Assembly: GCA_940337035.1 (NCBI GenBank)
Contig: CALNHX010001952.1
Span: 1-64,000, forward strand
Source of the DNA: Agriotes lineatus
Lineage: Eukaryota > Arthropoda > Insecta > Coleoptera > Elateridae
Length of the DNA stretch: 64,000 bases
Reading direction: 5' to 3'
Below are positions 11,596-20,250 of this stretch, in pieces. Each line of letters starts with the position of its first letter. Within the stretch, counting starts at the first letter, position 1. The notes beneath the pieces are model-generated. The model was not told where the DNA came from. It searched no databases and was given only the letters and a program-made list of their open reading frames with translations. The position numbers and the translations under genes are program-made.

Positions 11596-12537
11596 ATGGA
11601 AGTAGAGGAAAATTGCAGTATTCCGTTTCTAGACGTCCTGGTGAAACGTAAATCAGATGGCAGTTTAGGACATGCAGTCTATAGAAAGAAAACACACACG
11701 GACAGATATCTAAATGCTGACTCACATCATCATCCAATGCAAAAAGCAACAGTTCTCCAGACTCTGGCGACAAGAGCCGTTCGTATCTCAGACGAGGAAA
11801 ATCTAGAGAGAGAAAAGCTACATCTGTTTGACTCTTTACAAAGGAACGGATACACAACTACCGCCATACGAAAAGCACTAGACAAGACTATGACAAAACA
11901 GGCTAAAGAAGAATCTCCACCTCTGGAAGGCTTAGCATTTCTACCTTACGTTAAAGGCTCAACTGATAAGATAGGACGTGTCCTGCAACGATGCAACGTC
12001 AAAACTGTGTTCACGAGCAAGGAAACTTTGGGTAACGGCTTCAGATCGGTAAAAGACAAGATTCCAAGTTTAAAAACCGCTGGCGTCTATCGCATTCCTT
12101 GTTCTTGCGGCTCGAGTTACATTGGACAGACTGGTCGTTCCATTGATCTAAGACTCCAAAAACATAAAGGCGATTGCAAACACAAACGCATCACAAAATC
12201 AGCCGTAGCTGAGCATACGTTTACAAATGGACACACTTTAGAATTTGAGCATGCCAGAGTACTTGCCAGAATACCTCATTACTTCCCGCGAGTGATACGT
12301 GAAGCCATAGAAATAGAAAAACATCCAAATAATATCAACAGGGAAGATGGCTTTAAGCTTAGTAAAACGTGGACCCCTGTGATACACGATCTAAAGCGTT
12401 ACAACCACTCTGCGTCATACGGCCACGCCCCACGGATTACGTTGCACTCGGACGACCAACCAGCGCCAGCGTTACGCCACTCCGCGCGCCTGGCACAGAG
12501 GACTATAAATAGCTCCACACCGACCTTCGGTTCTTAG
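11596..12537 (+). CDS. Penelope-like element GIY-YIG endonuclease, inverted second copy
   Basis: 313 aa, the same protein as the minus-strand copy at 10586-11527 apart from two substitutions beside the YIG motif (RSIDLRLQKH where the other has RSVDLRLQEH). GIY-YIG landmarks are at the same positions, and the key Arg and the Glu of REAIE are kept. This copy's 5' end is cut about 20 bp upstream of the first ATG, in the codons for HPNIQFT, so it contains even less of the RT. Its stop (TAG) is 7 bp before the hammerhead-like motif. The close identity of the two copies points to one recent event or ongoing gene conversion between palindrome arms. Confidence 0.9.
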   Translation: MEVEENCSIPFLDVLVKRKSDGSLGHAVYRKKTHTDRYLNADSHHHPMQKATVLQTLATRAVRISDEENLEREKLHLFDSLQRNGYTTTAIRKALDKTMTKQAKEESPPLEGLAFLPYVKGSTDKIGRVLQRCNVKTVFTSKETLGNGFRSVKDKIPSLKTAGVYRIPCSCGSSYIGQTGRSIDLRLQKHKGDCKHKRITKSAVAEHTFTNGHTLEFEHARVLARIPHYFPRVIREAIEIEKHPNNINREDGFKLSKTWTPVIHDLKRYNHSASYGHAPRITLHSDDQPAPALRHSARLAQRTINSSTPTFGS

Positions 12538-12544
12538 TGCGACT

Positions 12545-12591
12545 TTCACTCTGATGATGCAAGCTGCAAGGTCTTGCGAAACGTTAGTGAA
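12545..12591 (+). ncRNA. hammerhead ribozyme-like motif (right Penelope copy)
   Basis: Order of elements: TTCACT (12545-12550), CTGATGA, GCAAG loop CTTGC, GAAACGTT, AGTGAA (12586-12591). Outer TTCACT/AGTGAA pairs as stem I, GCAAG/CTTGC as stem II, and both conserved core boxes CUGAUGA and GAAA are present. Stem III is only AC/GT with no loop, so a single molecule could hardly close it. The self-complementary ACGT would let two molecules pair, as proposed for dimeric hammerheads of Penelope-like elements. Cleavage would fall after GTT at 12585. Confidence 0.72.
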
Positions 12592-12834
12592 TATGGATGC
12601 ACAAACAGCAAAACGGCCAAATCTGCCTAAGTATCCTCGTTCTCAAGATACTCAAACAACACGAGCCACCAAGGAGCATGGCCATCGAGCGGGTTTTTGC
12701 TCGACTTCACAAGGTGCAAGGCACATTAAGCCAGAAAATGCTGGGTGTTCATATACAAATACTACGCGGTCTAAGCCGAAATTCTATGCTAAGGAGAATA
12801 ATTCGAGTAACCGCGAAAGCCTCAAACAATACAT

Positions 12835-12847
12835 AACAACTGGTTGA
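12835..12847. repeat. target-site duplication (right) of Penelope insertion
   Basis: Exact repeat of 10308-10320 (AACAACTGGTTGA). Confidence 0.8.
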
Positions 12848-13067
12848 TTTAATAGTCAGTAGCAGTAAATAATCCACTACTCTAAGACATTGTGATTTAA
12901 CTAAGGTGATCCACTGTAAACACAAGAAGTACTTATAACACATTACACCAGTGACTAGTGAATTTCGCCGCAAACAACTCAATAGTACACTGTGCCATGA
13001 ATAGCGGAATATGCTAAATTATTAAAACTCTTATAAAAAGTACATCGAATAAGTTAATATAACATAT

Positions 13068-13678
13068 TGTAACGATTCGGCTGACAGTTATTTGCCCCAA
13101 TGCCTCGATTATACTAGAAATTCCAGAGACGGCTGCCGGCGCGTGAATCATAGGCTGCCGACGGGCGGCCTTGAACGCAGGTGTACGTTGGTGAATCATT
13201 TTCCAGTCGATGCTAGAGCAGCCCTGACGCGACACGTCACTGTTGCCGGAAATTCTGGAGGCTTCTGGAAGAAAATTACCGGCGTGATATAAGCGGGCGG
13301 AGTTCGCCCCCAGGTCAGTTCTGAAATAATTCTGCGGCAGTTAGAACTCACGTCGAGGCTTGTTGGAAGCCCCCATATAAATAAAACCGCGTGTACATAA
13401 TCTCTCGTGAAGTAATAATAAGTAAATAAATATATAATCGTTAGCGTTTAAGAGTGATATAAATAAATGTGCTAATCCGTACGTAATAGAAATAAATAAT
13501 AATAGTTGTTAGAAATACGTGTACCGATAGTCGTTAGTGCTTGAATTAATTTGTAATCTGCTTGATAATTCTCGCATGTGCTTGTAAACAATAATCGTAG
13601 TAATTCATTGTGTAAATAAATATTTGAACCCATGTTTGTCGTATAATTTTAAATAGCCCGAACGTTAAGAACGTAACA
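13068..13678 (+). repeat. 5' LTR
   Basis: 611 bp, TG...CA termini, same length and apparently the same sequence as 16384-16994. Contains a TATAAATA box at 13376-13383 and several AATAAA hexamers. Confidence 0.93.
13376..13383 (+). promoter_or_regulatory. LTR TATA box candidate
   Basis: TATAAATA about 300 bp from the LTR end, in a suitable place to drive the element. A second TATA-like string (GATATAAG) lies near 13285, so which one is used is uncertain. Confidence 0.45.
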
Positions 13679-13679
13679 G

Positions 13680-13695
13680 TGGTGTCGGTGTGAGG
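13680..13695 (+). other. primer-binding-site candidate
   Basis: TGGTGTCGGTGTGAGG begins one base after the 5' LTR. TGG matches the complement of a tRNA CCA end. The tRNA species cannot be named from sequence alone. Confidence 0.55.
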
Positions 13696-13806
13696 TTTTG
13701 TACCGGGGGCTATAAGAAAATTATTGAACAAACATTAAATAAATAAATTGTTAACAAGTGCCGATAAAACGACGGTCAGATAAATAAATTTAAGTGGATA
13801 GTGTGG

Positions 13807-16608
13807 ATGCCTTTGACGAGATCTCAAAGCAGCAAAATGGAAGCCCAATTAAGCCAACTTTTGCAACTGATGCAAGTTAGCCAGGACAAGGCGGAAAAAG
13901 CACAAGAGGATCTTAGGAAAGAGATCCAAGCTGGGCAGAAGAAAGCAGAAAAAGCGCAAGCAGAATCGAAAGCCGCGCAAGAGAAAGCGGAAAAAGCACA
14001 GGAGGAACTTAAGAACGAGATCCAAGTTGGCCAGGAAGAATTGAAAGCCGGCCAAAAGAAGGCACAAGATAAGGCAGAGGAAGCCGCGAAAGCACTTAAG
14101 GAATGGCTGAAGGCCGAGCAAGAGAAAGCAGTCCAAAAACTTGAGGAAAAATTGAAAGCCACTCAAGAAAACCTCAAGGATGAGCTTAGGGAAGAATTGC
14201 GATCCGGTCGAAAGAAGGCAGAAAAAGCACAAGAGGATCTTAGGGAACAGCTGGAAGCCGGGCAGAAAGCACGAGAAGAGCTGAAGGTCGGGCAGGAAGA
14301 GCTGGAAACCGCAGAAGAGGAAGTAGTCCAAAATCTTGATGGGAAAATAAATGGAAGAGTTCGGTCTCTGTTGTTGGACCTGAGACGCGGCGAGTTGCAC
14401 GTGGGTGGGGAGGAGCTTTCCCGACACCCAGGAGGAGAGATCGCGGCACAAGTGGTATGGGCGGAAGATGTTATTCTGCAAGGACGAACCGAGAGGGTCG
14501 TGGATGCATACCTGGATGGCGATCTCCGGAGCAACGTGGTGCGCGTGGTTGAGCCCGATTATGCTGACATTGCGGACGAGTGCATCCTGGGAATGGATGT
14601 TGTGGATAAGTGTGAGTGCGCTTTGGACCTGAGACGCGGCGAGTTGCACGTGGGTGGGGAGGATCTTTCCCGACACCCAAGAGGGGAGATCGCGGCACAA
14701 GTGGTATGGGCGGAAGATGTTACTCTGCAAGGACGAGCCGAGAGGGTCGTGGATGCATACCTGGATGGCGATCTCCGGGGCAACGTGGTGCGCGTGGTCG
14801 AGCCTGATGGTGGCAAGAAGCTCACTCATGGTATCCTGGTAGGGAAGACGTTGATGAAGACTGGGCTTGGGGTCCCAGTAAGGATTATGAACGTCAGCAG
14901 GGAACTGGCAACCGCCAAGAGGAACCCAATACTGGGAGGGGGCATGGGCCAACGAAAACGGAAGAAGATAGAAGGTATGGTGGCCCGGTACCAAGACATC
15001 GTCGAGTGCGGAGATCATCCCAGCGGCCGTACTGATGTAGGAAAACATAAATCAGTTGAGTTTGGCAAAAGAGTCTTGCTGAGGACCGACCATCCTGCTC
15101 TGAGATGGCTGCTGCAGTGCAAGAACCCTGAAGGGCAGGTGGCTGAGTGGATCGAGCGCCTAGAAGAATTCGACTTGGGAATAAATAATCGGCCTGTCAC
15201 AGCCCACCGCAACGCCGATGCGTTATCCAAGAGGCCTTGCCCTGCGGACTGCGGCCACTGTTCAAGACTGGAGAGTCGTGCGGTACCCATTAATCGTACC
15301 ACTGTGGTCGACAACTCGTGGGAGCCAGGCGAGTTGCAGAGTAGCCAGGAGAACAACCCCGACTTGGGCGCGGTTATAGCCTGGAAGCAAGATGGCCGTC
15401 GACCTACCTGGCAGGAGGTCCCCGCCACCAACGCAACAGTGGAGACTTGTTGGGCGCAATGGGACTCCTTGCAGCTGGACAACAACGTCCTGACCAGAAT
15501 CTTGGAAGATGAGGACAGTAGGGCAACGAGATCACGATCGATGGTTCCAAGGAGTAGAGTGGCCGAGGTTTTGCGCTACCTGCATGATTGCTCCTCTGGA
15601 GGACACTTCAGATTGAAGAAGACGTTGCAGAAGGTCCAAGAAAGGTTCTACGGGGCGAGCTGCAAAGGTGACGTCCGAGAGTGGTGCCGGAGGTGCGAAG
15701 CATGCGCTACGGGAAACGGACCTGTTGGAAGACGAAGAGCTCCGAGGTGGCAGTACAACGTCGGTGGTCCGTTCGAGGGTATAGCCATTGACATCGCCGG
15801 ACCATGCCCCGAAACCGAAGCGGGAAATAAATACATCTTGGTGTGCATGGGCCACTTCACCAAGTGGCCCGAAGCGTACGCCGTTCCAAAGAAAGAGACC
15901 GGTACTGTCACTGATGTTCTGGTGAAGGAGTGCTTTAGCCGTTTGGGAGTCCCCCTGGAGTTACATTGCGACCAGGGCCGGAATTTCGAGTTTGGACCGT
16001 TCCAGAAAGTCTGTAAGCCACTGGGGATACGCAAGACCCGGACTACTGCCCTCCATACGCAATCGGACGGCAGGATGGAAAGAATGAACGGAACCATGGG
16101 GAAGCATCTGTGCAGGGTGGTTTCCGAGCATCAGCGTAACTGGGACCAGTGCATTCACCTGTTCCTGACGGCATACCGATTGGTAGTACAAGGGACGACC
16201 GGCGTCCAGATCGAGGTGTGCTGTTGCGAAGCCTGGAGACCACGGTGGGCTGCTGCTTCTTCAGCCAGTCCATGTGCAAGAAGGGCACCGCCTGCAAGTA
16301 CCGCCATCGGACCCCCACAAGAGCGAGAAGACAGGCACTCGACGCAACTCGTTCTGGGACAGAACGATCTAAGGCGGGGGCAGTGTAACGATTCGGCTGA
16401 CAGTTATTTGCCCCAATGCCTCGATTATACTAGAAATTCCAGAGACGGCTGCCGGCGCGTGAATCATAGGCTGCCGACGGGCGGCCTTGAACGCAGGTGT
16501 ACGTTGGTGAATCATTTTCCAGTCGATGCTAGAGCAGCCCTGACGCGACACGTCACTGTTGCCGGAAATTCTGGAGGCTTCTGGAAGAAAATTACCGGCG
16601 TGATATAA
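13807..16608 (+). CDS. deletion-fused gag-pol ORF lacking reverse transcriptase
   Basis: 933 aa from the first ATG (MPLTRSQSSKMEAQL). Residues about 10-190 are an Ala/Lys/Glu coiled coil typical of this Gypsy group's gag start; the capsid core is missing. A protease start (LDGKING) runs straight into LDLRRGEL, so the DTG catalytic site is gone; ILGMD near residue 257 is the later protease motif. A 249-bp unit is tandemly duplicated in frame. The start of the RT region (ARYQDIVECG) jumps to the RNase H tail (RTDHPALRWLL), which removes the RT. Integrase follows: zinc-binding H..H..C..C from residue ~593, and catalytic Asp662, Asp722, Glu758 with DD35E spacing. The integrase end is truncated at FLTAYR, and the frame runs on through the purine tract into the 3' LTR. 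Integrase could be functional; the other enzymes could not. Confidence 0.88.
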   Translation: MPLTRSQSSKMEAQLSQLLQLMQVSQDKAEKAQEDLRKEIQAGQKKAEKAQAESKAAQEKAEKAQEELKNEIQVGQEELKAGQKKAQDKAEEAAKALKEWLKAEQEKAVQKLEEKLKATQENLKDELREELRSGRKKAEKAQEDLREQLEAGQKAREELKVGQEELETAEEEVVQNLDGKINGRVRSLLLDLRRGELHVGGEELSRHPGGEIAAQVVWAEDVILQGRTERVVDAYLDGDLRSNVVRVVEPDYADIADECILGMDVVDKCECALDLRRGELHVGGEDLSRHPRGEIAAQVVWAEDVTLQGRAERVVDAYLDGDLRGNVVRVVEPDGGKKLTHGILVGKTLMKTGLGVPVRIMNVSRELATAKRNPILGGGMGQRKRKKIEGMVARYQDIVECGDHPSGRTDVGKHKSVEFGKRVLLRTDHPALRWLLQCKNPEGQVAEWIERLEEFDLGINNRPVTAHRNADALSKRPCPADCGHCSRLESRAVPINRTTVVDNSWEPGELQSSQENNPDLGAVIAWKQDGRRPTWQEVPATNATVETCWAQWDSLQLDNNVLTRILEDEDSRATRSRSMVPRSRVAEVLRYLHDCSSGGHFRLKKTLQKVQERFYGASCKGDVREWCRRCEACATGNGPVGRRRAPRWQYNVGGPFEGIAIDIAGPCPETEAGNKYILVCMGHFTKWPEAYAVPKKETGTVTDVLVKECFSRLGVPLELHCDQGRNFEFGPFQKVCKPLGIRKTRTTALHTQSDGRMERMNGTMGKHLCRVVSEHQRNWDQCIHLFLTAYRLVVQGTTGVQIEVCCCEAWRPRWAAASSASPCARRAPPASTAIGPPQEREDRHSTQLVLGQNDLRRGQCNDSADSYLPQCLDYTRNSRDGCRRVNHRLPTGGLERRCTLVNHFPVDARAALTRHVTVAGNSGGFWKKITGVI
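14374..14807 (+). repeat. in-frame tandem duplication inside the LTR-element ORF
   Basis: Unit 14374-14622 (249 bp, 83 codons) is followed by a second, partial copy from 14623 to 14807. Both begin TTGGACCTGAGACGCGGCG. The copies differ by a handful of substitutions, for example GGEELSRHPGG against GGEDLSRHPRG. Confidence 0.92.
16371..16383 (+). other. polypurine tract
   Basis: AAGGCGGGGGCAG directly before the 3' LTR; expected site of plus-strand priming. Confidence 0.7.
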
Positions 16609-16994
16609 GCGGGCGGAGTTCGCCCCCAGGTCAGTTCTGAAATAATTCTGCGGCAGTTAGAACTCACGTCGAGGCTTGTTGGAAGCCCCCATATAAATAA
16701 AACCGCGTGTACATAATCTCTCGTGAAGTAATAATAAGTAAATAAATATATAATCGTTAGCGTTTAAGAGTGATATAAATAAATGTGCTAATCCGTACGT
16801 AATAGAAATAAATAATAATAGTTGTTAGAAATACGTGTACCGATAGTCGTTAGTGCTTGAATTAATTTGTAATCTGCTTGATAATTCTCGCATGTGCTTG
16901 TAAACAATAATCGTAGTAATTCATTGTGTAAATAAATATTTGAACCCATGTTTGTCGTATAATTTTAAATAGCCCGAACGTTAAGAACGTAACA
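16384..16994 (+). repeat. 3' LTR
   Basis: 611 bp, TG...CA, matches the 5' LTR with no difference that I can see, and is followed by the ATAT target duplication. Confidence 0.93.
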
Positions 16995-16998
16995 ATAT

Positions 16999-18234
16999 GA
17001 TTAAAACAAAATATTCATGAAAGAGGGCGAAGAAAGAAAAGAAATAGATAGGCATAATCTGTATGTACAGTATTGATTCAGAAAGTAGGTAGTTTAATAA
17101 GTCCCAAACCGCTTTTCACGCAAGCCCTTTAATTTTAAGTATTATATTCATGGTTTTCATTGATCATCACATTCGGCGCATGCTAAAATAGTATATTGTC
17201 TAACTAGTGCTGAAAGTTGGATATTTCACACGAATGCGATAGTTGAGCCACGAGCCGAAGACCACCAATATACTATTGATTCTTTATAATATAAACCAAA
17301 TTTACCACTTTTAACCGCAAAATAAAACAATTATTGTTTAAACAACATCAACTTAAATTGCCATACTATTTATGTGACATTAGCTTACTAGATTTTTGAA
17401 CCGGCTTGTTACGCGACTTGCGCGCTGTTTTATGCCGAATTGGCCGTGACGCTCTCGCGCATTTTAGTTGCTACGGCAGATCATGTCGCACTAGTGTTTC
17501 AAGACGGAGAAAGCACGCTCCACGTGACCTTTTCAGGTGACCTGTGCAATGTGTCACTTTCAGTAACACGAAGCCATGCCATTTTTGGAATTTCTCGTAG
17601 TGGTCGTCGGAAAATGTATATTACGGATGTGGAACGGTAAAAAAAACCAAATTGCGATTGAGTTTATTCTGTTCCAAAAGCTGTCTACGTGTATTTCTAC
17701 CAAAACAACTAAGACAAATTAGCCATTTCTATCATTTTAGTTAATTAATTAGACGTAACTGTGTGAATAATTCAAACCCGTCATATGTCAATCAAATGTT
17801 GATATCAAAAGATACAACATAAAACTAGATAAATGTGCAATTCTCTGAATATTTACACTGTTTTCTAAGCAAGAACTAATTCTAGTTGTTGAAACTATAC
17901 TTATTGTAGGCATGATTGACAAACACATTTTGAAATAATTTTAAAGTTGTTCACATCTCAGTTGCCAACTGAAAATTCATAGTCACACAGCTAAAGCAAC
18001 GTTGTTCTAGTCTTTGTGGTAACAATAGTACACTGGATATTTTGCTTTCTTTATATTGTAATTTACTCCACTATTTTTCTTCTTTATCATAAATTTGAAG
18101 CATTACGTTTCTGTATAAACTTAGACCATGCAGTAAATCATAAACGCGATCAAAACTTTATACAACAGCATGAGTATAGTGCAAGTGGGAAAGGAAAGAT
18201 CAAATGAGATTAGCTGTCACGAGGTTACTGCATC
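16999..18234. other. unannotated stretch with one short inverted repeat
   Basis: AATAGTATATTG near 17188 and CAATATACTATT near 17265 form the ends of a roughly 90-bp hairpin, possibly a small MITE. The 66-aa open frame at 17440-17640 has no recognisable domain. Nothing else is supported. Confidence 0.45.
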
Positions 18235-18692
18235 TCGCCAACGCTTTTCAATGTGTAACAAACGACTTGCGAGATTGGATCCTCTCGTTACCTAGGTCGA
18301 AGAACTCAACGTTTCGCACACTTCGTAAGGGGCTTTATCAGGAGGAAAGCAAACGAGCACGGTAACTCGACGTGTAAACCACGCCAGAGGCGAAACTCTT
18401 CTAACGATCGGAAGAAGAAAGGGGAGAACTTATAGATAAGTATCGCAGTTCAGTGACAGTGAGCGGGAATTAGAAATTGGCACTTTCACAGAAGGAAAAG
18501 GAAATCTTTCATCCCGATTGAGATCATTAATGTGTTTGTAAATTTTAATTTCTTGGCGAATATTTCTGCTAAATAAGAATGGAGTTTTTTGCAGATAATG
18601 GGAGCTTTCTCTAAAATTATCTTATGGCCGGTATCGCGATGGTGTTCGGCTGACGATAAAACGAGACCCGACTTGTTTCACCAATGTATACA
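18235..18692 (-). pseudogene. decayed Penelope-like GIY-YIG fragment with hammerhead-like remnant
   Basis: Read on the minus strand across stops and a frameshift: AVYIGETSR near 18690-18666 is the YIG part of a GIY-YIG domain. SRNIRQEIKIYKHINDLNRDE near 18555-18500 matches the region that reads PRVIREAIEIEKHPNNINRED in the intact copies at 10.6-12.5 kb. Further downstream, at about 18345-18302, is CTGATAA...GAAACGTTGAGTTC, which looks like a degraded version of the hammerhead-like motif. This is a different and older Penelope lineage. It ends abruptly at the LINE fragment near 18693. Confidence 0.72.
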
Positions 18693-18860
18693 GCATTTCA
18701 ATACATATGTTGCCTCGGCATTTGTAAATTGGAAAAGGAAATATGGACAAATGGGAGTGCACATTGGAGACCTTATTCTGTAAACATTGCTCTTTGCGGA
18801 CGATCAGGTGGTAACAGCCGAAAACGATGATGATGCTAGCTGTAGAAGTAGGAAACTTAG
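18693..18860 (+). pseudogene. LINE RT fragment
   Basis: Plus-strand reading gives FNTYVASAF, WKRKYGQMGVHIGDLIL, a stop, then TLLFADDQVVTAENDDDA. FADDQ is the catalytic box of a LINE reverse transcriptase and the preceding residues fit the palm. Only this short block survives. Confidence 0.75.
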
Positions 18861-19239
18861 AAAGGAATCTACTCGTTTTTACTGGAAAATAATTTTTCCA
18901 GTATAGAAGGTATTATCTCGTTGAGCCACAGTTACCCTTAGATGCTAATCAAAAAATAACTTCAATTTAATCTCATCAGGACGGTTTATGAAATCTCAAA
19001 ATAGTCATTTTGAGGACCAAGCTAATGGCTATTCCTGATTCCGGGGTCTCATCCTCTATGATTAATCCAAAGCAAGACGAGGCCGGTTCTTCTAGATCGT
19101 CATTGACATTATACGGATCCTCCCCTCTACCTTCATCCGTGTGTTTGAATCTTCTTCTGACTTTTCCGGCTCGCCTTCAACCGATCCTATTCGTTTCCGC
19201 TTTCTATCTCTAAGTGGTTTGAGTTTCTGTGGGCGCAGT
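18861..19239. other. unannotated stretch
   Basis: No supported feature. Confidence 0.4.
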
Positions 19240-19790
19240 AATGCATTTTTTTTCTTACTTCCCTTGCCTAACAGACGAAGGAAAAAGTAACTGCAATAAT
19301 GAAAACTCGCCTTCTGAGTTTTCTGTAGATCTTCACGTTTCGGGGTCTATAGTTGACGAAAAACACGTTTTTTGTATAGTGATCAAATTACTTGAGTTTT
19401 TTTGTGTCAAAAAATCGTATTGAAGGTACTACTTTTTCTGACTATTTTACTTTGAGATTTTTTTCACTTTAGGCTTGCAAAAATCACTATGCAAAAAGCT
19501 ACGTGTGCAACACATTTTGAAAGTCTCTTTTTTCACTCATTTGCTTGATTAACTTGAGCTTCGTCCTAGTTTATCAACTGAAAATTCATGAAAAAAAGTG
19601 TGATTTTCTAAACTAGTTGTACAAATAACTATTTATTATTTCCGTCTGTCTGTCTATCTGCCTTTTGGAGCTACAGCTAAAAAAATAGAGACGATATTTT
19701 AAATGCCTGTTATATGTTTTCCTGGATCGAAACCGAACATACTTTCTGTCAAATATACACAGGGTAAGCACATTAACATGTCTATTTTTG
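19240..19790. repeat. dispersed repeat with GTCT tract, copy 2
   Basis: Same ordered blocks as 8590-8860 (AGATCTTCACGTT, GTCTGTCTGTCTAT, ACGATATTTT, ATACACAGGGTA), with about 250 bp of extra sequence in the middle. Class unknown. Confidence 0.6.
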
Positions 19791-20064
19791 CTTTCACTTA
19801 ATAAAAACACTTTTTCAAGCCAACAGATAGAGTTTGAACATATTCAAAGGAAACAAATGTGCAACGGTCGACGCGGGCCGCAGTCATCACAGACAGCAAT
19901 TCTCAGTGATCAAAGCGGACCACACTTCTAAGTGAAGTTTCTGGCCATTTAGTTACTCGGCGTTAATTCTACGTCGAACTTTCGCAAATGTTTAAAACAA
20001 TTTTATCCACAATCACCTTATAATTGAAGTTTTATCCACACATATGAACCGTCTAAAGTACCAC

Positions 20065-20115
20065 TTTATCCACTAGTGGAATAATGAAATTACTTTATTC
20101 CACTAGTGGGATAAA
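20065..20115. repeat. palindrome with TTATCCACTAGTGG arms
   Basis: 20065-20084 and 20095-20115 are inverted copies with one base difference, and each arm contains the smaller palindrome CCACTAGTGG. Similar TTTATCCAC strings recur at about 20003, 20029, 20416 and (reverse) 20467. Confidence 0.75.
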
Positions 20116-20158
20116 ACCATGTCACTTACTACTGCATTGTTGGTAGCACTGTCAAGCT

Positions 20159-20250
20159 ATGCCAAATTCGAAAATTGTAGGTTAAGTTTGGCGTCAATCT
20201 GTGTCAAATAACAAACAAAACTTAACCTATTAACCTCTCGAATTTGGCAT
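20159..20250. mobile_element. MITE family A, copy 2
   Basis: ATGCCAAATTCG...GGTTAAG pairs with CTTAACC...CGAATTTGGCAT, giving a hairpin with arms of about 28 bp related to the 10132-10219 hairpin. Confidence 0.6.

Larger units (their letters stand above)
10321..12834. mobile_element. head-to-head pair of 5'-truncated Penelope-like elements
   Basis: The left copy (about 10319-11575, minus) and the right copy (about 11576-12834, plus) meet at their truncated 5' ends near 11575. The copies are almost identical: two amino-acid differences in the 313-aa ORF (V/I and E/K) and one Q/R change downstream. The left copy keeps slightly more 5' sequence, encoding KHLNSVHPNIQF. The right copy has about 30 bp more at its 3' end. 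A shared 13-bp flanking duplication means the whole inverted structure entered as one event. Penelope-like retroelements are known to give truncated and inverted insertions. Most of the RT domain is absent, so neither copy is autonomous. Confidence 0.88.
13068..16994 (+). mobile_element. Gypsy-type LTR retrotransposon, internally deleted
   Basis: 3,927 bp, bounded by 611-bp LTRs that begin TGTAAC and end GTAACA and look identical over their length, with a 4-bp duplication ATAT at 13064-13067 and 16995-16998. A primer-binding-site candidate follows the 5' LTR by one base, and a purine tract precedes the 3' LTR. The internal part carries one long ORF with a coiled-coil gag start, protease remnants, an RNase H tail and integrase, but no reverse transcriptase. 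Identical LTRs imply a recent insertion, so a helper element must have supplied RT in trans. Confidence 0.93.

Noticed and set aside
11266..11857. Two identical 88-aa ORFs antisense to the Penelope coding regions
   Set aside because: They arise from the palindrome and overlap the GIY-YIG protein on the opposite strand; no recognisable content.
13824..15048. Long minus-strand ORFs opposite the LTR-element coding region
   Set aside because: Antisense shadows of the coiled-coil and duplicated segments; no domain or independent signal.
17440..17640. 66-aa ORF as a small host gene
   Set aside because: No signal peptide, domain, splice or promoter evidence; chance length in this composition.
20003..20120. 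TTATCCACA strings as DnaA boxes / replication origin
   Set aside because: They match the bacterial consensus by chance. The window is eukaryotic, and the strings belong to a local palindrome and TTTATCCAC cluster.
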